Source: a virus. Taken from it: DNA of 36,140 nucleotides. The position numbers were made by a program, and so were the translations under genes. The notes beneath the pieces are model-generated. The model did not search any database. It saw only the letters and a program-made list of their open reading frames with translations, and was not told where the DNA came from. Shown piece after piece: positions 24,425-33,105 of this stretch (position 1 is its first letter; each line of letters opens with the position of its first letter). The stretch covers positions 1 to 36,140 of IMG/VR virus record IMGVR_UViG_3300022538_000248; one strand, given 5' to 3'.

Positions 24425-25535
24425 ACAAATTAAAATAAATTATGAAGCCTTACCCGATGAATTAAAGAAACTCTTTATCGCCGATGGGTGTAAGAATCTA
24501 CCTGGGAAGTTTCGTAGCCCTTGGCATGATTATCAAGAATTGCGGCGAAAGGGCAATCGGCGGGACTTTGTATCAAATGTATGGGCTACTCCGATGGGGT
24601 CAAGCGATACCCCATTTGACCATACTGTTCTTGAGGACATTAAAAAGAGATATATTCGGGAACCAAATTTTGAGGGGGAAGTGGTTTTTGAATACGATAT
24701 TGATGGATATATTCAAAAAGAAGATATTGAACTTGACATTGAGGGCCCATATTTTATTTCTGATTTTGGAGGCAGGAGGTTAAAATGGTGGGGGAATTTA
24801 ATTCGAGGTAGACCAGACCAAAGACATAATTATATTGTTGGTTGTGACCCTTCTTATGGATTAGGTTCATCAAACTCAGTAGCATCAATTTATGATGTAA
24901 ATACAATGGAATTGGTTGGAGAATGGGTTTGTGCCAATACTAAACCAGAGGATTTTGCTGACCAATCAGTAGCAATAGCACAGTGGGTTGGTGGCGTAGA
25001 TGATACTTTCCTTATTTGGGAAAACAACGGTGGGCACGGAGTAAACTTTACCGATAGAGTTATTTGGCAAGAATACTGTAGTTGTTATACTCAAACAGTA
25101 GAAGATTCTAAAACTCGGAAAAGACAGAAAAAATATGGTTTCCATTCTACCCAAGACCGAAAAGCTGCTATTTTAGGTGAGCTTAGTATTGCTCTTGCTT
25201 GTGGTATTAGTGGGGATAAGAATTATAAGTCTTGTTTAATTTATAGCAAAGAATTGTTAGATGAATTGTTTGATTATATTTTCGTTGGGGGAAGTAAAGA
25301 AATTACAACTTCGTTGAAAGCGGATTTAAGTTCTGGTGCAAGAGAGAGACATGGTGATAGGGCCATAGCTGTTGCACTTTGTATTCTTGGAACGAGAGAC
25401 CAATTTGTTGGTGATTATTCGGAGACAAGAAAAGTTCCATTTGGTTCATTTGAATTTTATCGTAGGGTTGAGGAAACTAAACAAAAAGAGGACTATCGTA
25501 AAGCTAAAAAGTATCTGTTTGGAATTAATTTATGA
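24420..25535 (+). CDS. Terminase large subunit, C-terminal nuclease fragment
   Basis: 371 aa starting with M-P-Q-I-K-I-N-Y-E-A-L-P-D. It holds the linker region (G-C-K-N-L-P-G-K-F-R-S-P-W) and the RNase H-like nuclease: I-V-G-C-D-P-S-Y-G-L-G (first acid), L-I-W-E-N-N-G-G-H-G (second) and R-H-G-D-R-A-I-A-V-A-L (third). All three metal ligands are present, so it is probably active. The weak AGAAG start signal fits reinitiation. Its codon use is more AT-rich at third positions than that of the ATPase piece, suggesting a different history. It overlaps the portal gene as ATGA. Confidence 0.87.
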   Translation: MPQIKINYEALPDELKKLFIADGCKNLPGKFRSPWHDYQELRRKGNRRDFVSNVWATPMGSSDTPFDHTVLEDIKKRYIREPNFEGEVVFEYDIDGYIQKEDIELDIEGPYFISDFGGRRLKWWGNLIRGRPDQRHNYIVGCDPSYGLGSSNSVASIYDVNTMELVGEWVCANTKPEDFADQSVAIAQWVGGVDDTFLIWENNGGHGVNFTDRVIWQEYCSCYTQTVEDSKTRKRQKKYGFHSTQDRKAAILGELSIALACGISGDKNYKSCLIYSKELLDELFDYIFVGGSKEITTSLKADLSSGARERHGDRAIAVALCILGTRDQFVGDYSETRKVPFGSFEFYRRVEETKQKEDYRKAKKYLFGINL

Positions 25536-27289
25536 AAAGTAGTAAAAAATATATTGAAACAAGTCAATATAAAGAACAGAAGTTTGAAGAAAGGCTCCAA
25601 ATACTTGTAAGGGCGTGGCAAAAAAAATGGGAAGACCCACAGGCTCATACACAGAAATTGCTGGCTTCCTATGCTTCGGGGTATTTTGACAAACGCCTCG
25701 CAAGAGAGCATCCAATAAATCTTATAGACAGGGGGGTTTCAACTATAGTTCCTTTTCTTGTTGAAGGCAATCCAAGATTGATGGTTGAATCCATAGTTCC
25801 AAATATGCGTCCATCAGCACACAGAACACAATTAGCTTTGAATTATTTAATTGATAAAAAAATGAATCTGGCTGAGAATGTTTTTATTCCTGCTGCTGTA
25901 ATGTCAATGTTTGGTGGTGTAGCAACCAGGACTTTTTCAGAATACGACCGTATTATAAATTTAGATGATGAGGAAATAAAGTTAGGTACACCAAGAATAA
26001 TATTAATAGACCCTGCTGACTATATTGGTGACCCAGCAGCCAAAAGTAGGAATGATTTTATTATTGAAGGTGATATTTATAGGTTGCCTACTGATTATGC
26101 TAAAGATATATTTGACCATCCTGATGAAATCTCGCCATCAGGAAAATTAATTACTAAATTTAGTGCTGAAAAAATAACAAACCCAGATTTTAATTGGAAC
26201 AAATTAAACCTACGTGACTATTCTATATTTATTGATTTATATATAAGAGATGAAGGAATAATTGTTACAATAATGCCTTATGGCAATACTCCAGTAAGAT
26301 TAAAAACCATTGAATACGATGGCCCTGGTGAGGGGCCTTACGATTATCTTGGTTATAAGTATTTTCCTGGATGCCCTATTCCAATACCCCCTGCTTGGGC
26401 GTGGAATGACCTTGACTATAGTATGAATGTACTTGCCAGAACAGCTCGTGAGCAGGCTGAATCTCAGAAGAATGTTATAGTTGCTGAACCTTCTTCAAAA
26501 GAAGCAGCTAAAAAAATTATAAAAGCATCTAATATGGATGTTATTGTAGCAAAGGGAGTAGAGCAAGTAAAAACTTTATCTTTTGGTGGTGTAAATCCTG
26601 ATAACTATAATTGGATGGCTTTTGCTGAGCAGGAGTTCACAAAAACTGGGGCCAATCCTGATGTGTTAGGGGGTCGTGGAGCACAAGCACCTACGCTCGG
26701 ACAAGAACAACTTGTATATCAAAATGCAAGTCGGATTGTAAATAATATGTACAATCGGTTTGAGAATTTCATGGTATCTGTTATAAATAAATTGGCTTAT
26801 TACGTGTGGACTGACCCCACAGTATATATTCCAGTTATTAATAAAATACCTGGTCTTGGTGAAATTCCCATGGTTTTCTCACAAGCCGATAAAGTCGGTG
26901 ATTTCTATGATTTTATTTTTAACATAAAACCATATAGTAGTCAACGAAGCTCACCAGAGTTGCTATATCAAAGACTAATGCAGTTTATGAGTAGTTGGGT
27001 ATTACCCACAGCAGGTATTGCTACTGCACAAGGTGCTGAGATTGATATTGTTACAGCAACACAAATATTAGCTGACTACGCCGGTTTTGATAATTTTAAT
27101 CAGATTTATAGAAGTGCAGTTCCACAAGAGCCTGGAAATGTACCCTATACTATGATGCCGGTTAGTGGACAACGGCCAGAAGGCACAAAAAGTCCTGGTC
27201 AAATGCCGGACACATTTGGTGCATCTGAACCATCGAGAACAGCCAATATGCAACAACAGCAAAAGCGAACTGGTGGGGGAACAAAATGA
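25532..27289 (+). CDS. Portal protein
   Basis: 585 aa, the usual size for a portal. It follows terminase by an ATGA overlap. Recognisable parts: R-E-H-P-I-N-L-I-D-R-G-V-S-T near residue 65, an extended wing and stem, L-A-R-T-A-R-E-Q-A-E-S-Q-K-N near residue 310 and a Gln/Gly-rich C-terminal tail. The portal forms the dodecameric ring through which DNA enters the head. Identification rests on size, order (terminase-portal-protease-scaffold-capsid) and overall pattern. Confidence 0.82.
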   Translation: MKSSKKYIETSQYKEQKFEERLQILVRAWQKKWEDPQAHTQKLLASYASGYFDKRLAREHPINLIDRGVSTIVPFLVEGNPRLMVESIVPNMRPSAHRTQLALNYLIDKKMNLAENVFIPAAVMSMFGGVATRTFSEYDRIINLDDEEIKLGTPRIILIDPADYIGDPAAKSRNDFIIEGDIYRLPTDYAKDIFDHPDEISPSGKLITKFSAEKITNPDFNWNKLNLRDYSIFIDLYIRDEGIIVTIMPYGNTPVRLKTIEYDGPGEGPYDYLGYKYFPGCPIPIPPAWAWNDLDYSMNVLARTAREQAESQKNVIVAEPSSKEAAKKIIKASNMDVIVAKGVEQVKTLSFGGVNPDNYNWMAFAEQEFTKTGANPDVLGGRGAQAPTLGQEQLVYQNASRIVNNMYNRFENFMVSVINKLAYYVWTDPTVYIPVINKIPGLGEIPMVFSQADKVGDFYDFIFNIKPYSSQRSSPELLYQRLMQFMSSWVLPTAGIATAQGAEIDIVTATQILADYAGFDNFNQIYRSAVPQEPGNVPYTMMPVSGQRPEGTKSPGQMPDTFGASEPSRTANMQQQQKRTGGGTK

Positions 27290-27942
27290 AAGAGTTGTAT
27301 AGTTTAGGAATAATATTAGTAGCAGGATGGCTACTTTTTTGTTGTTTGTGTGGTTCGGGGACATTTAAGATTGATATAAGTAAATATAAAAATATGGTGG
27401 ACTCCTCAGTGGTGATATATGATGAATATGGTGGTGGGTCTGGCGTGTTCATATATGATAATGTTATAGTTACCGCTGCACACATTTTAGAACAGATGGG
27501 TGTCTGCAACATAGAATTTAGTAATGGCACTGTGTTGGAGTCAGGTGATTTTTATATTGATGATGAGGAGGACATTGGTTTCATATTTGTGGATGCCAAT
27601 GAAATCTATATATCCAAAGTATCACTATTGTCTGGGAATATTGGAGATACCATTTACCTTGTAGGAGCACCTTTCCATAAGTGTTTTAGTTTTACCCTGA
27701 CTAAAGGAATATTGTCTCATCTCAATAGAGATATTCCTGAAATGAATTGGGAAGATTTATTACAAACTGATGCCGAGGGTGGGTCAGGTAGTAGTGGTGG
27801 CCCGTTGTACAATTCCAAAGGTGATGTGATAGGTATTTATGTAGGACATGCTGCATATGGTGGAGTTGGTATCAGTTTATGTGAGAGTGCAAAGAGTATT
27901 TTGGAAGCATATGAAAGATGCAAATTAGAGAGGAATAAATAA
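27286..27942 (+). CDS. Trypsin-like serine protease with N-terminal hydrophobic segment
   Basis: 218 aa. The catalytic triad of a chymotrypsin/HtrA-like fold is visible: V-T-A-A-H-I-L (His, about residue 65), E-E-D-I-G-F-I-F-V-D (Asp, about residue 100) and G-G-S-G-S-S-G-G-P-L-Y-N (Ser, about residue 168). Residues 5-23 are hydrophobic with L-L-F-C-C-L-C-G, a signal or membrane segment, perhaps a lipobox. It sits where a prohead protease is expected, but phage head proteases are normally of other folds (U35, S14, S49), and the membrane segment is odd for head maturation. It could act instead in the host envelope. Confidence 0.85.
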   Translation: MKELYSLGIILVAGWLLFCCLCGSGTFKIDISKYKNMVDSSVVIYDEYGGGSGVFIYDNVIVTAAHILEQMGVCNIEFSNGTVLESGDFYIDDEEDIGFIFVDANEIYISKVSLLSGNIGDTIYLVGAPFHKCFSFTLTKGILSHLNRDIPEMNWEDLLQTDAEGGSGSSGGPLYNSKGDVIGIYVGHAAYGGVGISLCESAKSILEAYERCKLERNK

Positions 27943-27943
27943 T

Positions 27944-28183
27944 ATGCCGTGCCCACATTTGAAAAGAAAGAAAAAAGGAAATCCTAAGAAACATAAAAAG
28001 CATACACCAATTACTTCCGAAGCTCAACGGGGATTGTTTGGTGCGGAATTAGCAAGAAAGAGAGCAGGCAAAAAAGGTAAGACTGGTATGAGTGAGGCTG
28101 AGTTGGCTCGTCACTTGGAGGAGTCTGGTGGTAAGGATTTGCCTGCAAGGACAAAGTTGAAACGGAAGAAGAAGCATGGTTGA
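27944..28183 (+). CDS. Basic DUF3008-like small protein
   Basis: 79 aa with a basic start rich in Lys, then P-I-T-S-E-A-Q-R-G-L-F-G and M-S-E-A-E-L-A-R-H-L-E-E-S-G-G-K-D-L-P. The 'SEAQR.LFG ... GMS..E....L.ES.GKDLP' pattern matches a small family (DUF3008-like) often found beside phage head genes. Function unknown; the charge suggests contact with DNA inside the head. Confidence 0.8.
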   Translation: MPCPHLKRKKKGNPKKHKKHTPITSEAQRGLFGAELARKRAGKKGKTGMSEAELARHLEESGGKDLPARTKLKRKKKHG

Positions 28184-28310
28184 GCGGAAGCCGGAAAAAT
28201 ACATCCCCGAAATGACATTTAAGAATTTGCAAGACTTTGTTATTCTTCATATGGATGAGTACCGTAAATTTATGGTGGGAAGAAAACGTCTTAAGCGAAA
28301 AAAAAGATGA
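28176..28310 (+). CDS. Small basic protein (44 aa)
   Basis: M-V-E-R-K-P-E-K-Y-I-P at the start and a Lys/Arg-rich end K-R-L-K-R-K-K-R. The ATG has GGAAGAAG upstream, and its TGA overlaps the next ATG as ATGA, overlapping the previous gene by 8 bp. Head-region small protein; no family recognised. Confidence 0.65.
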   Translation: MVERKPEKYIPEMTFKNLQDFVILHMDEYRKFMVGRKRLKRKKR

Positions 28311-28555
28311 AAATAAAAAAGAAATACGGGGAAAAAATTTATATTGAGTGGATTGATGCTTGGTCTACGTCAGGATGGATGAATTTAAGTTGGATGATGA
28401 AAATTCCAAATGAGGTTTACTGTTTTACAAGTGGTTGGTATGTTGGCGAAAAAGATGGTTTTGTAATTATATGCCATACCAAGGGAAAGACGAAAGATGA
28501 TGACATGATGGGGAAATTGTTAATCCCTAAAAATTGGATAAGGAAGGTTAAATAA
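28307..28555 (+). CDS. Small head-region protein (82 aa)
   Basis: A beta-rich protein with I-Y-I-E-W-I-D-A-W-S, V-Y-C-F-T-S-G-W-Y-V-G and F-V-I-I-C-H-T. The 'V.WED......W........V.S.G..... V.........' arrangement is common in small head-module proteins of unknown role. It ends with TAATG shared with the next gene. Confidence 0.78.
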   Translation: MKIKKKYGEKIYIEWIDAWSTSGWMNLSWMMKIPNEVYCFTSGWYVGEKDGFVIICHTKGKTKDDDMMGKLLIPKNWIRKVK

Positions 28556-28935
28556 TGGCAGCAACAGTGGATGTTAGTGTGATAGTTGAATTGATGGGAC
28601 TTGGTAGAGACTTAAACTTTATAAATAAAGCAACAGATGGAACAACTCCCACTGGAGCTACGTATAATTATCGTGTAGTGGCTGATGGTGCTTTGGCTAC
28701 TCCAGAGGTTTTAGATTTAGGTGATGTAGCAGTAGAAACAATTTTAATTATAAGAGCTGTTGATTATGATTTAGATGTTGACTTGGATTTTGATACAGAT
28801 TTTGATGCAGATTTTACAGTCAAGGCAGGTGAGCCTGCCGCTGTAATACCAAATCCAAGTGGTACTATATACGTTAATAATCATACTGCTACAGAAACAC
28901 CGGCTTACGAATATTTATTAGTTGGGACAGTTTGA
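28555..28935 (+). CDS. Probable minor structural protein with acidic repeat
   Basis: 126 aa, beta-rich and acidic, with a run of alternating Asp and hydrophobic residues (D-L-D-V-D-L-D-F-D-T-D-F-D near residue 75). Such a segment might bind calcium or simply be low-complexity. Its place among head genes suggests a virion component. No family recognised. Confidence 0.75.
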   Translation: MAATVDVSVIVELMGLGRDLNFINKATDGTTPTGATYNYRVVADGALATPEVLDLGDVAVETILIIRAVDYDLDVDLDFDTDFDADFTVKAGEPAAVIPNPSGTIYVNNHTATETPAYEYLLVGTV

Positions 28936-29264
28936 TGATTCAATTTCAATGTCTTAACAGGTCTTGTAATTTTGAACAATATTATGATGAGAATAGTGAC
29001 CCTTCAGTCTGTCCTGAGTGTGATGGAAAGTGCTACAGATTAACATTTTGTAAGGATGAAGTAAGAACAAATAAAGGAGTCAACTGGTATGAGAAAGACA
29101 ACCCCAGATGGAGTACATCAATGGGAGTTCCTGCTGGACAAGTAAAACAGTTTAGTAAGAGATTTCCAAACTCAACTTATTCACCAGATGGCAGGTTACT
29201 TATAAAAAACCGTGCTGACAAGAAACGTCAGATGAAAGAAAGATTTATGTATGAACAAGATTAG
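28935..29264 (+). CDS. FmdB-like zinc-ribbon protein of the head region
   Basis: 109 aa from M-I-Q-F-Q-C-L-N-R-S-C, overlapping the preceding stop (TGATG). It has C-L-N-R-S-C and C-P-E-C-D-G-K-C, a zinc ribbon, then S-T-S-M-G-V-P-A-G-Q-V, F-P-N-S-T-Y-S-P-D-G-R-L and a basic end. The second half is a pattern I have seen in phage head-region ribbons. Function unknown. Confidence 0.8.
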   Translation: MIQFQCLNRSCNFEQYYDENSDPSVCPECDGKCYRLTFCKDEVRTNKGVNWYEKDNPRWSTSMGVPAGQVKQFSKRFPNSTYSPDGRLLIKNRADKKRQMKERFMYEQD

Positions 29265-29274
29265 GAGATAGAAA

Positions 29275-29610
29275 ATGGAAGACCCACAATGTAGTATTTG
29301 CAAGGCAAATTTTAGGTCAGAAGCAATGGTTGGTTCTAAGTGTGAAACTTGTGATAAGCTATACCCAGATGCTAAAACACTGGAGGATATAGCAGACCCT
29401 AATAAAGAACGAGCACGATTACTTAATGAACCAGTAATTAGGGAAATTGTTTATGATATATTAGCAGAAGCGGGGATTGTCAGAAAACGTTGTGAAACCT
29501 GCCAAAAAAAGTTTTTCCCAAAAAGTCCGGCTCAGAAATTTTGTAGTGTTTGCAGGTTCAAAACAAAGGTTACAAATGACAAAAGTGATTCTGATAAGGA
29601 GAAAAACTAA
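29275..29610 (+). CDS. Double zinc-ribbon protein
   Basis: 111 aa with two Cys sets: C-S-I-C-K-A and C-E-T-C-D at the start, and R-C-E-T-C-Q-K-K-F-F then F-C-S-V-C-R near residue 80. The helix between them (N-E-P-V-I-R-E-I-V-Y-D-I-L-A-E) is amphipathic. It overlaps the scaffold gene as TAATG, so may be co-translated with it. Function unknown. Confidence 0.8.
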   Translation: MEDPQCSICKANFRSEAMVGSKCETCDKLYPDAKTLEDIADPNKERARLLNEPVIREIVYDILAEAGIVRKRCETCQKKFFPKSPAQKFCSVCRFKTKVTNDKSDSDKEKN

Positions 29611-30539
29611 TGCCAGAAAACGGGACAGAAAATAGCCAAGAACAAAATGTTGAACAAGATGTGGATGTTAAGGATAAGGAACAACAAGAAACTAAATCAG
29701 ATGAACGGCAGGATGAAACAAAAGAGACTAACGAAACAAAAACTGGCATAGTTGATAAAATCAAAAGTATCATCAAAGGTAACACTGATAATACCGTTGA
29801 TAGTAAAGGTAGTGACAGTGATGGCGATGATATACCAGACGAGTTCACGGAAGCGGCGTTAAAGGATGGTTGGACTGAAGAACAAATTAAGGAGTGGGCA
29901 TCTGATTATACAGATGATGAATTACGAGAATATGCTAAAGATTTAGCTCCACTTTCTGGAATAAAGGGGGATTCTGATAAGTCAGAGCAATCCTCAAAAG
30001 AAGGTGATACTCAACAATCAATTAAGAAGGATGATAAAGTCAAGGATGATGCAAAGGATGAGGTGATAGCAAAACTTACTGAGCGGCTCGATAAGCTGGA
30101 AAAGGGCCAGGAGAAAAATATCGAGCGAGATGCTCAGGAAAAGCTTGCGTCACAGGCATCAAGAGCTACTCAAGTAATGGATGAATTATCCAAAGAATTT
30201 GAGGTTTTTGGAACTTTTGATAAGTTGCCAAGATTTCCTGATGGGAGTATTGTCCCAAGTAGCCCACAGTGTAAAGCTCGTAACGAGGTTTGGGGTCTTG
30301 TTTTAGATTTACATGAGAAAGCGGGGATGGATTTTGAACAAGCATTATCCACTTCCCTCGATGCTTTCAAAGGCAAGAACCTTGTAAAAGATGTAAAACG
30401 GAATTTAATAAAGGATTTGAAAAAGAGTGAAAAACAACTTTCCGCAAAACACAGCAGTCACGAACAGGTGAAAACTGGTTTAAGTGGTGCTGAAGTTATA
30501 CGGGAAGTTCAAAAGAAACACGGAGTGGCTACAAGTTAA
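29610..30539 (+). CDS. Head scaffolding protein
   Basis: 309 aa, very acidic and Gln/Lys-rich, with a long coiled-coil region (about residues 140-185, e.g. I-A-K-L-T-E-R-L-D-K-L-E-K-G) and a basic C-terminal helix. Composition and position just before the major capsid gene are typical of phage scaffolds, which organise the prohead and then leave. The basic end would bind the capsid protein. Confidence 0.85.
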   Translation: MPENGTENSQEQNVEQDVDVKDKEQQETKSDERQDETKETNETKTGIVDKIKSIIKGNTDNTVDSKGSDSDGDDIPDEFTEAALKDGWTEEQIKEWASDYTDDELREYAKDLAPLSGIKGDSDKSEQSSKEGDTQQSIKKDDKVKDDAKDEVIAKLTERLDKLEKGQEKNIERDAQEKLASQASRATQVMDELSKEFEVFGTFDKLPRFPDGSIVPSSPQCKARNEVWGLVLDLHEKAGMDFEQALSTSLDAFKGKNLVKDVKRNLIKDLKKSEKQLSAKHSSHEQVKTGLSGAEVIREVQKKHGVATS

Positions 30540-30564
30540 ACAATAATTTTTAAGGGAAATGATA

Positions 30565-31668
30565 ATGGCAATTGAAACAGATTTTGAGAAGGCATTGGAT
30601 ATTTGGAATGCTACTCTTGCTCATATTATGACCAAGAAACCTGCTCTTGCAAACTTTGCATATAGAAAATATCAGTTCTTCAATATGTTTTTTAAGAATG
30701 CAATGAAGGTAAAAGGTGGAGACCATCTTGAAGGTCATATTACGTTATTGAGTGAAGGTAACGCATCCCATGCCGGTATCTGGGACCAAGATACACTGGT
30801 GAAAAAGAATATCGACCGTAAATATACAGTGAACTGGAGACAGGCCAAGGGCGGTATGCTTTGGAACCTGATGGAAACAAGTATCAATAGTGGTGCTGAG
30901 AAGATTTTTGATGTTCTTGAGCAGCAATATGAGTCTGCCATCAAGGATATTATAGAGGAAATTTATCTGGCTATATTGACTGGGCCTGATAGTGCCAGCG
31001 ATGTAAATGCTCCCAGTTCTATATTTACCTGGTTGAGACTTGGTAGTAACAATTCTACTGGTGGATGGACAGGTTATCGAAGTCGTTACAATGATAGCAC
31101 TTCCGCTGTTGGTACTGCATATGATACCGCTGGGATTAATTCAAGTGCCTCGGTTCATCCCAACTGGGCAAGTTACTATGCTGACCATAATGGTAATTTG
31201 GATGAGACATTGTTGACGTATGTGGATAGGGCATTACGCAAACTGAATTTCCAAGCACCGACTATTCCGCAAACTGTCGGGGAAATGAATGGTAACATTG
31301 ATTTCTCGCTGCACACTACGGACAATGTTATTAGTAAACTGAATACGTTTTATGCCAAGAGTGATGACAATATGGGTTACAACCGTGACTCTCATTATGG
31401 TACTCCTACGATAAAAAGTATTCCATTGGCATACGTTGATATTCTTGATACTGCTCGTAAAGCGATTTATGGTACTGACCCGATTATTGGTCTGAACCAC
31501 AGCAGCATCTTTCCAGTTATCCATACGGATTGGAACTTTAAGGAGATTGATGGTAAAGACCCGAACCGTTCAGTTGTGATGCAGAAGGTTATTTGGCTGC
31601 GTTATAACATCTTTTGTCGTAACCCCAAGGATTCTGGCTTTCTTATCTCGCAACACGTTACTGCATAA
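30565..31668 (+). CDS. Major capsid protein
   Basis: 367 aa from M-A-I-E-T-D-F-E-K-A-L; the ATG at 30559 is six bases earlier. Characteristic are G-G-D-H-L-E-G-H-I-T-L-L, W-R-Q-A-K-G-G-M-L-W-N and the conserved D-S-H-Y-G-T-P near residue 275. Length, place after the scaffold, and more G/C at third positions than most neighbours, as usual for highly expressed genes, all fit an HK97-fold shell protein. SD AAGGGA. Confidence 0.85.
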   Translation: MAIETDFEKALDIWNATLAHIMTKKPALANFAYRKYQFFNMFFKNAMKVKGGDHLEGHITLLSEGNASHAGIWDQDTLVKKNIDRKYTVNWRQAKGGMLWNLMETSINSGAEKIFDVLEQQYESAIKDIIEEIYLAILTGPDSASDVNAPSSIFTWLRLGSNNSTGGWTGYRSRYNDSTSAVGTAYDTAGINSSASVHPNWASYYADHNGNLDETLLTYVDRALRKLNFQAPTIPQTVGEMNGNIDFSLHTTDNVISKLNTFYAKSDDNMGYNRDSHYGTPTIKSIPLAYVDILDTARKAIYGTDPIIGLNHSSIFPVIHTDWNFKEIDGKDPNRSVVMQKVIWLRYNIFCRNPKDSGFLISQHVTA

Positions 31669-31680
31669 GGACTTATGTAA

Positions 31681-32202
31681 ATGTTAAAATCTAAAACTTG
31701 TTCAAAATGTGGTAAAACAAAAGATATTAGTGCTTTTGTTAAACAATGTAGTAGCCCTGATGGGCATTGTTATGAATGTAAACAATGTCGTAAGGAATAT
31801 TATCAAAAGAACAAAAAAGAGATTTTAGCAAAAAGTAAAGTTCGTTATCAAGGAAATCGTGTTAAAAGAATTGAAAATACTGCTGATTATAGAAAAAGAC
31901 GGATTAAGTTACAGCCTGATTATCGTGCTGTTGAAAACCGAGCAGCATTTGCACGTAAACTTGGTATAAGTTCTGATGCAGTTGAGGAATACTATAAAAA
32001 ACAATTTATGAAACAACAAGCCCACTGTGCTATTTGTGGTAAGATAACTGAAAAGTTGTGTATTGACCATAATCACAAAAAGCAAGGTATAGATTCTTGT
32101 AGAGGATTGTTGTGTAAAAGTTGTAATTATGGTATTGGGTGTTTTTTGGATAATCCAGAATTTCTGGGAAATGCAAAACAATATTTAATTAACAATTTTT
32201 AG
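31681..32202 (+). CDS. Recombination endonuclease VII-like nuclease
   Basis: 173 aa. The C-terminal domain has C-A-I-C-G-K, L-C-I-D-H-N-H-K-K-Q and R-G-L-L-C-K-S-C-N-Y-G-I-G, the zinc-plus-DHNH core of T4 endonuclease VII. An N-terminal ribbon C-S-K-C-G-K and C-K-Q-C-R precedes a basic linker. Such genes often occur as free-standing homing-like nucleases. Placement between the major capsid and decoration genes, with low-GC codon use unlike the capsid gene, suggests insertion. Confidence 0.9.
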   Translation: MLKSKTCSKCGKTKDISAFVKQCSSPDGHCYECKQCRKEYYQKNKKEILAKSKVRYQGNRVKRIENTADYRKRRIKLQPDYRAVENRAAFARKLGISSDAVEEYYKKQFMKQQAHCAICGKITEKLCIDHNHKKQGIDSCRGLLCKSCNYGIGCFLDNPEFLGNAKQYLINNF

Positions 32203-32212
32203 GAGAATAAAA

Positions 32213-33094
32213 ATGAGTGTAACAACGAGTACGAGAGGTGTTACTTATACTAAGCATCTGGATTTAACTCAGACCAGAGAGGTTTACGAGTCTCCAATTC
32301 AGAATTGGAGTTTTTTGTATGAAGTATCAACTACAAGAAATCCTGAGTATCATGTAGGGGATAGAGTTGTTCTTCCTGATGGTCGGGTGTTTAGATATGC
32401 AAAAGTTGGTCAAAACCGAACCAGTGGTTATGCTTTTTCCTTTTATAGTCATAAATTTGCTGGAAGTGGTGATTCTACATCATCTGATGTTACTTCAGGA
32501 GCTATTGCAGTTGGTGATATGAGTTTCAAATATACAGTAGAATCAGACCAAGGTTATGACTACAATGGTAGTGTTGCCAAGGATGAACTTCGTGGTGGAT
32601 ATGTAGTTATTCTTGGTTCTACACCCGCACACCAATTTAGAGGAATTGTGGGGAACACTGCTTCGGCTGCGGGTGGTGAAGAAATAACCATCTATGTAGA
32701 TGCTGCATTTAATGTTGCTGCTGATACCGCACAAACTCTTTGTATTTGGTACAACCCATATAATGATGTTCGACAACTTTCAGAAGATGACCTCTCTATT
32801 GCTGGTGTTGGTGCTGCCAATGCCACAACAGAGGGAGAATATGTATGGCTTCAAACATGGGGGCCTTGTAGAGTCAGTGGAATTTCTTCTACTGATTTTG
32901 GTGGCGATTTTGAGCGTCTTGTATTATTTAGAGGTAATGGTTGTGTTGTTCCTGCAACTAATGCAAGTACTACTGATTCTGGTAGGCAAATTGCTGGTTT
33001 TCTGATTGAACGTACCTGTGCTACGATTGAGGCTTTGGGTGCAGACCAACATGGTGGTTATAATCCCTTTTTTATGTTACAGATTAGTCCGTGA
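32213..33094 (+). CDS. Virion structural protein, head decoration or minor capsid type
   Basis: 293 aa, beta-rich and Gly/Ser/Thr-rich, with G-D-R-V-V-L-P-D-G-R-V-F near residue 48, G-G-Y-V-V-I-L-G, H-Q-F-R-G-I-V-G-N-T and Y-V-W-L-Q-T-W-G-P. Proteins of this pattern are found directly after major capsid genes in related phages. It would lie on the capsid or at the vertex. A strong terminator follows it. Confidence 0.8.
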   Translation: MSVTTSTRGVTYTKHLDLTQTREVYESPIQNWSFLYEVSTTRNPEYHVGDRVVLPDGRVFRYAKVGQNRTSGYAFSFYSHKFAGSGDSTSSDVTSGAIAVGDMSFKYTVESDQGYDYNGSVAKDELRGGYVVILGSTPAHQFRGIVGNTASAAGGEEITIYVDAAFNVAADTAQTLCIWYNPYNDVRQLSEDDLSIAGVGAANATTEGEYVWLQTWGPCRVSGISSTDFGGDFERLVLFRGNGCVVPATNASTTDSGRQIAGFLIERTCATIEALGADQHGGYNPFFMLQISP

Positions 33095-33105
33095 TGTAAT
33101 TTAAT

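Noticed and set aside
24220-24440. Self-splicing intron or intein in the terminase gene
   Set aside because: The gap is only about 170 bp, too short for a group I or II intron, and joining the copies of PEVLEYA leaves a frame shift; no intein motifs.
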